DNA of 64,000 bases from Tenodera sinensis (GCA_030765045.1 CM060965.1:65036787-65100786), one strand, 5' to 3'. Positions 20,631-32,450 are shown, numbered from the stretch's first letter. Numbers and translations are program-made. Notes: generated from the sequence alone by a model not told the origin.

Positions 20631-23600
20631 GAACTGGGTATCCTAGTAATGATTGTGATAAGTACTCGGAAATAAATAGTCCTGGAAGGCAAATGATGAT
20701 ACAAAAGAAAAGAGAATGTAAAAATAAAATCGACGAAAACGAAAAAGTAGGAGATCCACCTAAAATCAAAATTGGAGTAAATGGAAAACAATACAATGCA
20801 ATTATAGATACGGGATCAAATAGCACAGTATGCTCACAAAATTTTTATGATAATTTACAAAGTAGTGGCTTTAAAGTAATGTCTTTACCAGTTAATGGGA
20901 TATATTGCTCGCTAGCTGTGGGAAAACGAAAAGAGAGAGTAAAATTTCAAGCAATGATAAATATTGAAATAAATGGGAGAATACTTGGAATTTTATTTCT
21001 GATTGTAGGAAGACTTGTGACAGATATTATAATAGGTTGTGATTGTCTTTATGCCTGGGAAGCTGTGGTGAATTTTAAAAACATGATTCTAGAAATGAAA
21101 GTTGAAGATGAGACCATTATAGTGCCTTTTGTGGAAGATAGTAGTTCAGAAACTATTGTAAGAGAAAAAGAGGAAGAAGAAATCCAAGGGGATACATTCT
21201 TTGTAGAATATGTTAAAGTAGGAGCTATGGAATTAACTGAAGTAAATGTCAAAGAGTACAGTGTCGATAATAAAGAAAAGGTAGAATGGGATAAAAATGA
21301 TTTCATAGACAATTTGAGGGTTTCTGATGCAACTAGGTACTATGATAGGGAGAGTAGTGAAGACTTAGAAGAATTGTTGAGGGAAAAGGTAACTCAGGCT
21401 GATCAACTAAATGAACAACAGAGGGATAAACTGTTTGAAATATTAATCCGAAATAAAGAAGTATTCTCTGAGAAACCTGGTAAATGTAATATTTATACTC
21501 ATTCGTTTGAGATGATACCCATCAAACCTTTTACACATAAAGCGAGAGCTATCCCTAGTACAATAAGAGAAGAGGTAGATGCAGTTATAAAGTCAATGTT
21601 AGAAGATGAGGTTATTGAAATTTCGAATTCAGAATTTGTGAATCCCCTATGTATTGTAAATAAGGCCAATGGAAAGATTAGGGTGACATTAGACGCGAGA
21701 AAACTAAATCAACATTGTAAACCTGATAGATTTAGACCAGAAAGTGTAGAGGTAATATTGAACAAATTGCAGAAGGGCAAAATTTTTTCTACTCTAGATC
21801 TTACAGCATCTTTTTGGCAGATCCCACTTAGAGAAGATTTAAGAAAATATACAGCGTTTTTACATTCAGGAATATTATATCAGTTTCGAGTTTGCGCCTT
21901 TGGTATGAATACCAGTGGTAGTGCACTATTAAGAGCTTTATATGAAATTTTTGGAGAAACCATAAAGAAATTTGTAGCTCAGTATGTGGATGATTTTGTG
22001 ATTTTTTCAGAAAATATAGAGGATCATTTAAATCATATCAATTATGTGCTTAGTCAGTTAAAGAAAGCAAACATGACAATAAAGCCAAGTAAAACTGCAT
22101 TCTTTGTGAAACAGACAGAATTTTTAGGTTATGTTATTTCAAATAAGGGAATCAGGCCTAATCCCGACAGAATTGAAAGCATAAATAAAATACCAGCTCC
22201 TAAAAATATAAAGCAATTGAGAAGATTTCTTGGTATTCTAAATTATCAGTCAAGATTTATCCTGGAATATGCAACCGTAGTAGCCCCATTAAGACAACTT
22301 TTGAGAAAAGATGTAAAATGGCAATGGTCATCCGTAGAACAAGAATCTTTCGAAAAGGTAAAAACATTGTTTGCAGCGTCAATTTTATTGGAAAAACCTA
22401 GGGAAGATCTCCCCTACATAATTTATACAGATGCTTCAGGACTTGGATATGGTAGTGTCATATTACAAAAAGATGAGGAAGGAAAAGATCACCTCATTGC
22501 TGTAGCTTCAAGGGGGCTTTCAAGGACTGAATCACAGGCTTGCACTACAGAAAAAGAGATAGCAGCTATTTACTTTGCACTTGTAAAATTTAAGCAATAT
22601 GTATATAACAACCCAGTAATAGTTTACACAGATCATGTTAGTTTGGCATTTATGAACTCTTGCAAACTCACAAGCACACGTATTTCTAGATATATACATG
22701 AGATCACATCCCATAACATAGAAATCAGACACATAGCAGGAAGTCAAAATATTTTTAGTGATTTGTTATCAAGGATGAAAACCAATTATACAATACCAGA
22801 TACAATTAGTGACAACAAACATGATGTAACCATACTATATTTGAAAACCTTAGAAGGGACTCAATTAGCTAAAGAATTTCGAAATTTGGAACAATTACAG
22901 ACCGAGGACGATGAACTTAGGAAATTGAAAGAAAAGGCACAACCAATCACAGAAAATCTAAAAGACAATATAGGTATTTATGAAGGAAAAATCTATAAAT
23001 TTCATGGAAGAATTGAACCTAAATGGAAAGTAATGGTACCAAAAGCTTTACAAGAGAAACTTATACTTGCTTATCACAAAACACTAGCTCATACAGGTAG
23101 TGAAAAGCTAATCATGGTAATTAGTGACCATTTTTATATAAAACATTTGGCAAAGAAAGTGAGAAAAATATGTTCAAGCTGTGATTTATGTCAAAGGGCC
23201 AAACCATTTAATATCAAATTTGATATAGAACCTCAGACAATCATAAGAGAAGGGAAAAATGTACTAGTTACTGCTGATGCACATGGGGAGCTACCAGTAG
23301 GACAATTTGGATGTAGATATATGTTTGTTCTTCATGATGTTTTTAGTAAATTTATTAAAATTTATCCTGTTAGGAATATCAGCAGCAAGACATGTGTAGG
23401 AAAGATAATAAAAGATTATGTGCCTAAATATGGCAAGATTCAGGCAATCTTAACAGATAATGCTACAGTTCATCGGAGCAAAATCTTTAAAGAAACCCTA
23501 GAAAATCATGAGATAAAGTTATATCATTGTTCCTCATACTTTCCATCAGGGAATCCAACAGAACGTGTCCTCCGAGATATAGGAATTTATTTACGTGTAC

Positions 23601-24100
23601 TTACACATCATAATCACAAGGATTGGGTAAAATATTGTCCATTGATAGAAAAGATTATCAATCACACCATTAATGTAACTACTGGATTTGCACCAATAAA
23701 ATTAATGTTAGGAATTGAACCAGAACCAATATTGATAGGGGAACCAAAAACACTGAAAATTAATGACATTCAGTTAAGTGAAGAAGAAAGAGCGAAAATT
23801 GCTTTTGAACGAATCAAGAAAAAGGCAGAGAAGCGAAAATTAAAGAAAAAGAGTAGAAAACATAAATGGGAACCTAAGATAGGCGATTGGGTACTAGTTA
23901 AAGACCATAAGTTATCAAGTACATTGAGAGGTAGGAACAAAAGGATGGAATTGTTATATAAAGGTCCTGCAGAAATTATATCAAAATTTGGTTATCATAC
24001 CTATGAATTAAAAGATGTTAAAAATGAAAAATGTCTGGGAAGATGGCATAAACAACTCCTTCGACCATACAAGAAACCGTGTGGTGCCTTGGGACCTTGA
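20588..24100 (+). CDS. pol: Pol (PR-RT-RNase H-integrase), family A copy 1
   Basis: Frame -1 relative to gag, open from just after a TAA at 20585-20587, giving a 43-nt overlap with gag; it is probably expressed by frameshifting. I see no textbook slippery heptamer, although CCTAAAAATC lies at the overlap start. Residue numbers count from the GTG at 20627. Protease IIDTGSNSTV (Asp61); reverse transcriptase YVDDFVIF (453-456) followed by FLGYVISNKGIRPNPDRI; RNase H YTDASGLGYG (600); integrase HHCC zinc finger starting HKTLAHTG (817) with CSSCDLCQ; catalytic triad D884, D944 (TDNAT) and E979 (NPTERV), spacing D-x34-E for the last pair. The C-terminus has LYKGPAEI and HTYELKD, then ends GALGP. 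All key residues are intact, so this copy could be autonomous. RT-RNase H-integrase order marks it as Ty3/Gypsy. Confidence 0.93.
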   Translation, partial: KSGKRQTRSNAPSVRTGYPSNDCDKYSEINSPGRQMMIQKKRECKNKIDENEKVGDPPKIKIGVNGKQYNAIIDTGSNSTVCSQNFYDNLQSSGFKVMSLPVNGIYCSLAVGKRKERVKFQAMINIEINGRILGILFLIVGRLVTDIIIGCDCLYAWEAVVNFKNMILEMKVEDETIIVPFVEDSSSETIVREKEEEEIQGDTFFVEYVKVGAMELTEVNVKEYSVDNKEKVEWDKNDFIDNLRVSDATRYYDRESSEDLEELLREKVTQADQLNEQQRDKLFEILIRNKEVFSEKPGKCNIYTHSFEMIPIKPFTHKARAIPSTIREEVDAVIKSMLEDEVIEISNSEFVNPLCIVNKANGKIRVTLDARKLNQHCKPDRFRPESVEVILNKLQKGKIFSTLDLTASFWQIPLREDLRKYTAFLHSGILYQFRVCAFGMNTSGSALLRALYEIFGETIKKFVAQYVDDFVIFSENIEDHLNHINYVLSQLKKANMTIKPSKTAFFVKQTEFLGYVISNKGIRPNPDRIESINKIPAPKNIKQLRRFLGILNYQSRFILEYATVVAPLRQLLRKDVKWQWSSVEQESFEKVKTLFAASILLEKPREDLPYIIYTDASGLGYGSVILQKDEEGKDHLIAVASRGLSRTESQACTTEKEIAAIYFALVKFKQYVYNNPVIVYTDHVSLAFMNSCKLTSTRISRYIHEITSHNIEIRHIAGSQNIFSDLLSRMKTNYTIPDTISDNKHDVTILYLKTLEGTQLAKEFRNLEQLQTEDDELRKLKEKAQPITENLKDNIGIYEGKIYKFHGRIEPKWKVMVPKALQEKLILAYHKTLAHTGSEKLIMVISDHFYIKHLAKKVRKICSSCDLCQRAKPFNIKFDIEPQTIIREGKNVLVTADAHGELPVGQFGCRYMFVLHDVFSKFIKIYPVRNISSKTCVGKIIKDYVPKYGKIQAILTDNATVHRSKIFKETLENHEIKLYHCSSYFPSGNPTERVLRDIGIYLRVLTHHNHKDWVKYCPLIEKIINHTINVTTGFAPIKLMLGIEPEPILIGEPKTLKINDIQLSEEERAKIAFERIKKKAEKRKLKKKSRKHKWEPKIGDWVLVKDHKLSSTLRGRNKRMELLYKGPAEIISKFGYHTYELKDVKNEKCLGRWHKQLLRPYKKPCGALGP

Positions 24101-24871
24101 TTTAATGTAAAAGAAAAATTGGAAGTGTCATTTGTCTATTGGCGCCCAATCAGCTTTGAGATAAAATGTAATTGTTAGCTTACTTGAAAATCATATATTG
24201 GTCAGGTACTTACATATTCATGAAAAATGCAGAATGTGAATTGCTATCTACTACAAAGAGCTTAAAAATATATTGTATAGAGCTCACAATAACAGCTTCA
24301 GAAAGATTGTTAAAATGTTCATCTCCGCATAGAGAGAAAACAGAATATTAACTTTGTAAACATTTGTTAAAATATTTAGATGTATAAATAGTTATCACAG
24401 AAAGACAAAGAAAGAACTTGTCTAAAGAGTGCAATGGATTTATATAAATATATGTACATTTTAGTGCTTAAAGGATATAGTACAGATATGTGTTACAATA
24501 ACAAAAAGTGAAAAATCACAGTGCAAGTGATAGTGAGAGCGAAGTGAGCAAACATGAACTAAAAGAAGGAAGTATAAAGAAAGACTCTTGAAATTTAACC
24601 TTTATATAAAAGCTTCACAGAAGAAACCATAACATATTGTAATTAGTATTTAAGGATTAATGTTAAGTCAAATGTATAATTGTTTGTCATGTTAAAAAGA
24701 TTAATGAGAAAATATGTTAATAACCAATTTCAAAAACAGTGTAATTGAAAATTGTATAATGGGAGTGTTGCCGATTATTCAAAATACAGGAGTAATTTTT
24801 AATTTTTCTTTCGGGCAAGACATTTACATTATTTTATTATGAAATAATAAAATAATATAAATGGGGGCATT
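24101..24871 (+). other. Family A 3' untranslated internal region and polypurine tract
   Basis: About 770 bp of AT-rich non-coding sequence between pol and the 3' LTR, shared with the minus-strand copy at 60205-60977. The polypurine tract AAATGGGGGCA (about 24859-24869) precedes the LTR. Confidence 0.8.
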
Positions 24872-25655
24872 TGATACCGAAATTTAGATTTCCGATCGAA
24901 TGGGCTTTTGAAAAAGACACGTTTTAATTTAATTGCCGGATGTGAGATTTGCGATAAGTGTTAAGTAATAATATACATAGATAATAGAGTAGCAAGTGTT
25001 GTAAGGTGAGCAAGATATGAGTAAATGATAGTCGTTAAATTTGTAGAATAAACGCATTATTGGTTTGAAATTAACGAGTCATGACGTCATACCACATAGT
25101 TTAAATACACGTTCGAAAGTTAGTTCTACAAACCTTAAAAGTCGCGTGAGATATCTAATAAAATATAAAGTAAACATCGTTTAATCCTAAAAAAAAGTAA
25201 TTATATATTTGAAATTCATAAAAGAACATGTTATAATAGAAAGGGACATTTCTAAATTGCGGGAAAAGGAAATAGCATTTTGGATACGAGGCTTTCTTGG
25301 ATGACGTCATGACATTCAAATGGAGCGAACGGTTTTCTTAGCGTGGGTAAGAGAGAAGCGTCGAGTCAGTACTCAACCAGAGACCAGTACGGGAGATCGC
25401 GCTGAGCGGATGTGAGGGCGATGCCTCTACAGATACAAATATTTTCGGCATCACTCCTGAAAATATTTAAATAGGAAATAAAGGATATGAAAAGTTGTTC
25501 TTGGGTTGTCCATTACACTTACGCAAACCCGAGATAAAGAGATTTCTTGCAGAACTAGCCGGAGCGAGCCACATCAAAGGGCAACACATCATCAACGACT
25601 TCAGCTTCAAATGGCGATCAAATAACAAGGACATCACAACGATAATACAGCTTCA
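24872..25655 (+). repeat. 3' LTR, Ty3/Gypsy family A copy 1
   Basis: 784 bp, TGATACCG...AGCTTCA, matching 17517-18299 except one homopolymer A. CRE palindromes at 25082-25089 and 25302-25309. A single extra A (25656) separates it from the 139-bp flanking repeat; the same A follows the 5' LTR at the LTR/primer-site junction. Confidence 0.92.
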
Positions 25656-25656
25656 A

Positions 25657-25795
25657 TCTATTAATATGCACTTGTTACTCCTTCTTTCATATTCGAACCC
25701 CGTATTCATGACTAAGAGTGGCCCTAGAGAAATTTGGTAGGGTCTCATCACTGTTGAATCGTGACAAAATTATATTCAGCGTGGGTGGAATATTT
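25657..25795 (+). repeat. 139-bp direct repeat, right copy
   Basis: Identical to 17378-17516. Together they bracket family A copy 1. The ordinary 4-6 bp duplication made by this class of integrase is not seen. Confidence 0.95.
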
Positions 25796-25879
25796 GCAAA
25801 CTGCAAAGAATGAACAATTCGCCGCAATCCACCTTGCACTATTCAATCATATTGCGTTAACCTAGCGTTTTATGCAGTA

Positions 25880-26115
25880 CCGCCCTTTTTGCTTTCTTTT
25901 TCGATGGCGGTCTTAGAGGTCCTTTCATTAGTTCCTTTTTAATCATTCACACTACTGCTTCTGAACACCCGATAGCCTTAGCTGTTTCTTTTACTGCCTT
26001 ACACGCATTTTGCTTCAAAAATAATCTAACACATTCATAATTATTTGGCGTTCCTTACTTCTTAATTTACCAACATATCGTCTCTTCCTAGCTTCCCCCT
26101 CCATAACTACAAATA
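25880..26115 (-). pseudogene. Fragment of a Tc1/IS630-like transposase N-terminus
   Basis: Reading the minus strand from about 26104: MEGEARKRRYVGKLRSKERQ, then IIMNVLDYFLKQNACKAVKE after a one-base frame correction, then ETAKAIGCSEAVV, a stop and KELMKGPLRPPSKKKAK. The layout (residues before 'YFL', then a helix-turn-helix 'A-x-A-x-G-x-S-x-x-x-V' and a PP-basic tail) resembles the N-terminal HTH of insect DDE-type transposases. At least one frameshift and one stop make it a pseudogene. Confidence 0.45.
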
Positions 26116-27954
26116 TTTACAAAAATATTAAACAAATAACGCAATAACAGCTCACAGTTACACACACGGCTTCTTTCGAACTAATGCTAGTGCTGCTCCT
26201 TATACTATCTTCTGTATATGGCCTGGCGCGAAAATACGCTGAATAGATGAATACCTTTTGTTTGCCTTACTGAATAAAAGAAAGAGGTTACTGCCTTTTG
26301 GTTTATTTTAAAAACTTTCTTCAACCTTCCTCAACATTTGTTCTTGTTCTTGTTTGAACAGCTGGTTCCCTGATGCAAACTCAATAACAAAAAAGTTTCA
26401 CACTGCGTAACTTTTGCAGTGCACAGATATAAAATTTTCCGAAAACATTCAATTTAAAAAATTATAATACTTAACTGGGTAAACATAGAGAATTCAAAGT
26501 AGGCAGGTAGTAGCACTATGGTTTACTCTACCTAAGAAAAAAATATAGATTCATTCTAACAGTTTGTTAGTTAGTGCGTGATGAGTATAGAAACAGCAAA
26601 TATCGGACTTCTATTGAAAGAAGAAATTTGGGTCTATAGAAATGTATGACTCTGAAAAGGACGAGAAAAGAATTCTTCATAGGATAATGTGCTCAAATCT
26701 GAAATTTATAACAAATGAATATTTATACCATGCTATTGGGAATCTGGCAACAGCGCGAGGTTAGAAAAGGACGCGGCTAATGGCAACTTGTATGCGCTAG
26801 AATCTAGATAGAGACGATGTCCCATTTAACTCCATACTGTCTTCTAAGAGTGGAACGCTATATAGAATAATAGCGTTTACGTTAATGTTGCTAAACTTGG
26901 AATGCGTATTCACGCCAGATTAAAGCAAACAAATCGTTTAGAATAGCATAATTTGTTATTTTTAGTTCATGCAGTATATTTAACTTATAAAGCGTAAACA
27001 ATATTTTCAACTACTCCGTCTTTTTTCCACCGATCATTTTCTTCCTTTTCTATATTTTTAAAAGACACTGCCAATCTGTTACGGTCTTACCTGATATATT
27101 GTGCAGTTCCTGTAAGAATAAATCAGCTGTTGCAGTATTCATTTTACCTTGGCCCTATGGGATTGAGATCACACATGTATGGGGGCAAGTAAACCACAGT
27201 GTGGCCCAATAATGTCATAACAATTGAGGAAGAGTTCAGTCCACAGATTATACAGTCTAACAACTTCTCATTCCCTCCTACAGGATCAAAGAATGAAGTA
27301 TTAAAATTTCTGTCAGTTAGTATAGAAATTGTTCCTGCAAGTACAGGTAATGAAAGTAATAGAAGAAAGGCAGTAATACCTTTAAGAGCCTCTTTAGATT
27401 TGTTTCATTTAGACATCCTATAAAGAGCTGTCACTCTGAAACCCTTTGTTCTGCAACACAATATCATAGCAGATTCTACAGCACTCCTAGGCGGAGGATT
27501 AACTGCTTCTACATTACTTTACCATTACTTTCCACACAAAACTAGTGACAAGTACGGTTTTACAACTGAAATTAAGTGAAATTAGCAGCGAGTAAATATA
27601 GCGCGAGTAATATTGGAGATCCGTTGACAGAACGATTACGCGGATGTTTACAAAACTAAGGTTACACTGTGTGATATGTCTCTCCCTTGCCCCTCATCCC
27701 CTTAGACCACGAGGTGGTGAACAGACAGTATGGAGAAAATACTCTCCACAACAGTTTTTATTAATACGAAACAGAGATTTTGCTTTTGCAAAATATATAG
27801 TTTACTCCGATTTGGTCCCGAGATTTTCCCTGGAGAGATTGTTCAATTTTATCGATACCATCCAATGTCTTGTGAGTACAAAACATGCTTTTTTCTTCTT
27901 TGTTTCATTTTCATTTGAAAAAAGAGTCGTACGTACGTGTATACAATTTTGCCC
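26116..27954. other. Intron 2 segment without recognised features
   Basis: AT-rich. Open frames at 27199-27423 and 27644-27964 show no domain I recognise. No terminal repeats were found. Confidence 0.4.
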
Positions 27955-28085
27955 CCTTTTTTAAGAATCAACCGAGAGGGAACGTGATTTTGCTTTTTTC
28001 AACAAGACTGTGCAACAGCTCATACAGCTAATCTTTGGATGAGAACAATAGAAAATCCTTAACTCCTCAAAACAGATTTTTGGTA
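27955..28085 (+). pseudogene. Short IS630/Tc1-type transposase fragment
   Basis: Plus-strand frame reads FFQQDCATAHTANLWMRTIE, the same block as FFQQASATAHTADLWM in copy 1 at 9068-10097. Here the second catalytic Asp (QQD) is kept. A stop precedes the block and another follows. Confidence 0.65.
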
Positions 28086-28472
28086 ACATACTGTGATTCA
28101 TCATTCGAAAAGGAATGACGTATGTATTGGTGAGTTAAAATAAAATATTTACTTTATCACTACATATTCTTACATTTTTAGTGCATATTTGCATGCATAT
28201 ATTTGATGTGCATATAGGTCCAGGCCCTAATCATTACATACACCATGCTGAACTAGAAAACAAATATCGTTTCTTTCAAGGTAACTAGTTTCTTTGAAGA
28301 TATAATTGAAAACAGCCAGCCCCTGGTAATCGATCTACCAGACGACTATATTTTCAGATATTGACCATTTATGTTACATTAATTTAATGTTATAACTAGT
28401 ACAATAAAATATGGTAAATATTTTACTGTATTAAGGAAAATGAAGCTATTAACAGTGAAGCAACAAGATTAT

Positions 28473-28651
28473 AAAGTAAGAACAAATTAGAAACTAAAAA
28501 CTTCACTTATCTTAGTAATGTTGCAAGTTATTTTTGCAAAAACTGACTCAAGTTTCGAGTTGACTCCAACTCATTCTCAAAGCTATATAGCTATAACTTG
28601 CAACATTACTAAGATAAGTGAAGTTTTTAGTTTCTAATTTGTTCTTACTTT
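28473..28651. repeat. Perfect 58-bp inverted repeat (hairpin)
   Basis: Left arm 28473-28530 and right arm 28594-28651 are exact reverse complements; the loop is 63 bp. The arms start AAAGTAAGAACAAATTAG. AT-rich and non-coding, inside intron 2 of the arrestin gene. The outer flanks share TTTTACTGTATTA on both sides in direct orientation. Confidence 0.95.
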
Positions 28652-30013
28652 AGAATTTTACTGTATTATTTACTCTTCATGTACACAGGTTACTCTACGT
28701 CACTGATATCTTCTCTGGCCTTTAGATTCAGGTTTCTTATTTACAATCACATTGATTTTCAATGTTTTCAGCCAAATAGATACTGTAAATAAAGTTCACG
28801 ATCATGTTACATAATAAGGAAGATATCATAACCCTGATACAACTTCTCACATCTGACACATAACCACCATATGCCTTACATGCCATGGTGGGAGGGTCAG
28901 AGCTGCCCAAACCCTTCCCCCTCCTTCAAGCCCTGACTGAAAAGAATGCAAATGGACTGTACACTAGCCAGGCTGGGAAGCTGTAACAGATGCTTAATCA
29001 AGCACATTTCAGTAGAGGAATTCTCCATTATTTCTTGCAGGCACGTATCGCTTGAGAAAGCAGGATACTTATATTTTCTTCCGACTTAAACAATACTAAC
29101 ATAGCTAACATATCAGTTTTTCCAATGCTGAATAAGAAATTGCAACATCCAGCCAATGTAAAGCAGTGACATGTTGAATATAATTCTGCTCTGCTTTATC
29201 AGACTTTATGTAAATATGTGAAAAAATTTGAAAAGAAGCTTCCCTTATTTGATTTTTGTATAATTTATGTGAATATCCAAAAAAAATTATTTACCTAAAA
29301 AATCAGAAAATATGAGTTTTTATGTGCAATAAAACTTAACATATTTGCTCCATTGTGAATATCCAGTTTCAAGTTTGTATTGGGATGCAAACAAATTATT
29401 TACTGAGAAATCCTAGCCCTAGTTATAAATTAAGTTGTGAGTGGACATTTACTCAAAATATTATGTTTTAAGTACTTTATAATTAAGTATATAAACATTC
29501 CTGACTAACACTTTTCTGCTTCCAACTGTTACAGTTAATATGTGGTCTGTCGTAAGTTTATTTTGGGCAAATTTGTTATTGGTTAAACTGTTATTTGAAT
29601 ATCATTAATTTATGTTGTATTGGTGATGTGAATGTTTTATTATTTGTTAATGGATTTATTTGTGTGTAAAAGCTTGAATTTGTCCAGAATAATAGATAAA
29701 AATGCAAGAAAAGTAAAAATTCAAAACTTACAATTTAGATCTTGAACAACAGATGTTAATGAGTAAGATTGATTTATTCAAAACTGTGCCTTGTAGATAG
29801 AAAAGATCTCATCACTCAAGTTAAAGAAGCCACACAAGATTTACAATGCAATACACAGCTACCTGGGCTAAAAATCTGGAAAGCAGATTGGAAAACGAAC
29901 TTTGATTCCTGTGACTGAAGATTCCTTAGTACTTTTTTATAATGGTGAAATAAATACTCTATTCTTTTGCTATCATTTCAAAATATAATCTTTTTACTGT
30001 TTCTTTTTTACAG
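28652..30013. other. End of intron 2, no gene recognised
   Basis: AT-rich intronic sequence ending in the acceptor tract TTCTTTTTTACAG. No coding or repeat signal recognised. Confidence 0.5.
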
Positions 30014-30231
30014 ATGGAGAAAATGTAAAGCAACCTTATGAGGCAGGAAATTTTGAATTTCCTTTCACGTACGTGTTGCCTACAGATTTACCAACTTCAT
30101 TTGAAACAAGCAAGGGACATATTAGATACAGTATTTCAGCATTTGTGGATACAGTGGCCCAGAGTTACCAAACAAGAGCATTTTTCACTGTGAATGCAAT
30201 TGTAGATTTAAATACTGTAGCCAAAAGCAAG
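30014..30231 (+). CDS. Arrestin domain-containing protein, exon 3
   Basis: Starts after CTTTTTTACAG, completes the codon split with exon 2, and encodes the heart of the N-terminal arrestin domain: EAGNFEFPFTYVLPTDLPTS followed by FETSKGHIRYSISAFVD. The 'FPF-x-F/Y-x-LP-x-x-LP-x-SF' and 'G-x-I/V-RY' patterns are diagnostic of alpha-arrestins. Ends in phase 0 with AAG before a GTAATT donor. Confidence 0.95.
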
Positions 30232-31082
30232 GTAATTATGTCTGCAGATAGCTGTTAATGATTATCTACCTTAAATCTTTTTTCAAATGGTGCTCTGATA
30301 AATAATCTTTGCAAGAAGATATTATTATATAATAAATCATACTCCCATCAAAATTAGTGGACGAGTTTTTATTATTAAAAAGAAATGAAGTAAAAGAAAA
30401 TGGGTGGGGTTTAAAAATAATACAAAATCCCCAGTATTGATTATACTGACAACAAGAATGAAATGTGTGGATTTGTATTTTGAGGCAGCCTGACCAGGCC
30501 ATATTGTGATTCTAGTGCAGAGGGATTATGAAAACCTTGAATTCAATGTAAAATACTGATATTCCAAGAAACCAGTCATTGTTCTATTAACATTCTTACA
30601 AAACCAAGGCTGGTTCACAACTATTGGTAGTAATAATGGTAACTAGAACAAGAAACTTGAAGTACATTTATTCAAATGGCAGTGCAGGAAAGTGGCGACC
30701 CCATCGCCCAGTGGGAAACCACTGTAAACAGCCTCCCAAGTATTGGCGGGAAAGCCGAAACCTTTCGGGGTTGAGAGGAAATGCTTAATCCCTACCTCAA
30801 GAGCTGAAGATCTCCTGAGTATCCTGGGGATAAAACAGGGACCTTAAGCATTGGGGTAATCCCCCACCTTAAGTAAAGGTGGATTCAAAAGGAAAATTTG
30901 AGCCTTGGATCTGAGGCACATCACGATAGTGGTAGAACAGGGAGATTGAAGAGGAAGAAGAAGTATTCTAATGGGAGCGTTCACAATAGACAGAAAGCTT
31001 TCCTGGTCCTTGGGAATGGGGAAGAAGATTTGGCCAAGTTTGAACTTTCTGTTCCCGTTATCAGGCATTCATAATCTGTGAG
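30232..31082. other. Intron 3, first part
   Basis: About 30670-31075 has a composition unlike its surroundings (GC-richer, purine-rich, with GGCGGGAAAGCCGAAACCTT) and may be a fragment of an older interspersed element; I could not assign it. No coding signal recognised. Confidence 0.35.
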
Positions 31083-32290
31083 GTAGAATCAGGACTGAAA
31101 AATTCAATGCCATAGCCAGGATTTGAACCACGAATGTTCCACTCCACGTGTGGCTGCTCTAACCACTGAGCCACCATGGCAACTTACCAGTATGACAAAT
31201 TTTCCAACCAATTTGTACTTTCCTGGTAGACCACTAGAGAATCTCTGAGATAAATACCCCAAGGGTGGCTCTTCTTCAGAAAGAGTCCCGTAGCACTTGC
31301 CTGCCAAATTCTAAGTCCGAAGCTACTAACTGCGCATGCGCCAACAGTCATTAGCAGAATCGCCACTAGGTTGCGCTGCATGTGCTAGCTGTCACTAGCA
31401 GATGATTTTCACATCTGCCAACATTGCTTTTTCAACCACACTAGTTTTTGTTGCCAACACACTAAACACTCGCGTGCACATCGCCTAATCTATACCACCA
31501 GCGCGACTCCATACAATTCTTGTGTACATTATCGTTATTGCCCACACAGATATATTGCTAGCGCGACTCCATACTATTGTTGTGTGCATTATTGTGTACA
31601 TTATCGTTATTGCCGGGGCTCTAATGACCTAGCTGTCGACGGGCCCTTAAACCCTAATCACTCACTCACTCGTTATTGCCTTGTTACTGGGTCTACGAAA
31701 TGCTGGCTGGGATGGCCCAAAGGGGGGACTGTAGGCTTCGCCCTAGGGCACTACCCACTAAAAAAACTCCACCAGAAGCGCTGAACTAACACTGATTAAT
31801 TAATTAACACTAATTAATTTTTGTTATGGGGTGTAACACGGCATTACATTCCCTGCATAGCATTTGGGTTCTCAGCAGGCCCTCGTCGTAGAGGAATTGT
31901 ATACATTCTTCCTCATTATAACACAAAGGCGCTAAATCTACTGCGCTAATGAAGCGATTCAATGCACGCTCACAACTTGCTTCTAACAATTCACTAGCAT
32001 ACTGCCAGGTCCCGCTAAAACATTCAAATTTAAGATTGGCAACAAATTAATGGAGAAATGGTGCTGTTGGCAGCGTTGAATTAACACTGCAACTTCTGCA
32101 ACTTTCGTAAGAATTCGCTCACACTGGCAAGTGGGACTTAGACGAAACTCTCACGGGACTCTTTCTATAGAATATCCCCAAGGGTGGCTTACAATCTTAA
32201 GTACTTTATGTCCCATGTTTCAATTAAATAACCTTTAGATGGTAATTGTTATTTTATGCCAACCACTTCCTGATGGTTTTAAACACACTA
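31083..32290 (-). repeat. S1 repeat split by a TIR insertion
   Basis: The S1 copy runs from about 31083 (GGACTGAAAAATTCAATGCC, then complement of the tRNA-like core) to 31272 and resumes at about 32170 (CCCCAAGGGTGGCTTACAAT) to about 32290. The segment CCCCAAGGGTGGCT occurs on both sides of the interruption. Confidence 0.65.
31273..32169. mobile_element. Non-autonomous TIR element inside S1
   Basis: The ends are inverted copies of AGAAAGAGTCCCGT (about 31277-31290 and 32152-32165). It is flanked by an approximately 17-bp duplication of S1 sequence (AATACCCCAAGGGTGGCT on the left, AATATCCCCAAGGGTGGCT on the right). Inside are two direct copies of a GCGCGACTCCATAC unit (31501 and 31561). No transposase is readable. 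The long duplication is atypical for cut-and-paste elements. Confidence 0.55.
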
Positions 32291-32299
32291 GCCTTGTGT

Positions 32300-32450
32300 G
32301 CAATGTCTTTGAGTTAGAATCGGCACTGAAAAATCCTGGCTAGGGCATTGAACTTTTCAGTCCTGATTCCACCTCTAAAACATTGCCCACACACGACTTG
32401 TGTGTTTAAAACCATTAGTAAGTTGGTTGGCTTAAAACAACAATTACCAT
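32300..32450. repeat. S1 tail fragments in inverted arrangement
   Basis: Contains AATCGGCACTGAAAAATCCT followed by CATTGAACTTTTCAGTCCTG and ACACGACTTGTGTGTTTAAA, that is, S1 tail pieces facing each other as at 4840-5040. Confidence 0.55.
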
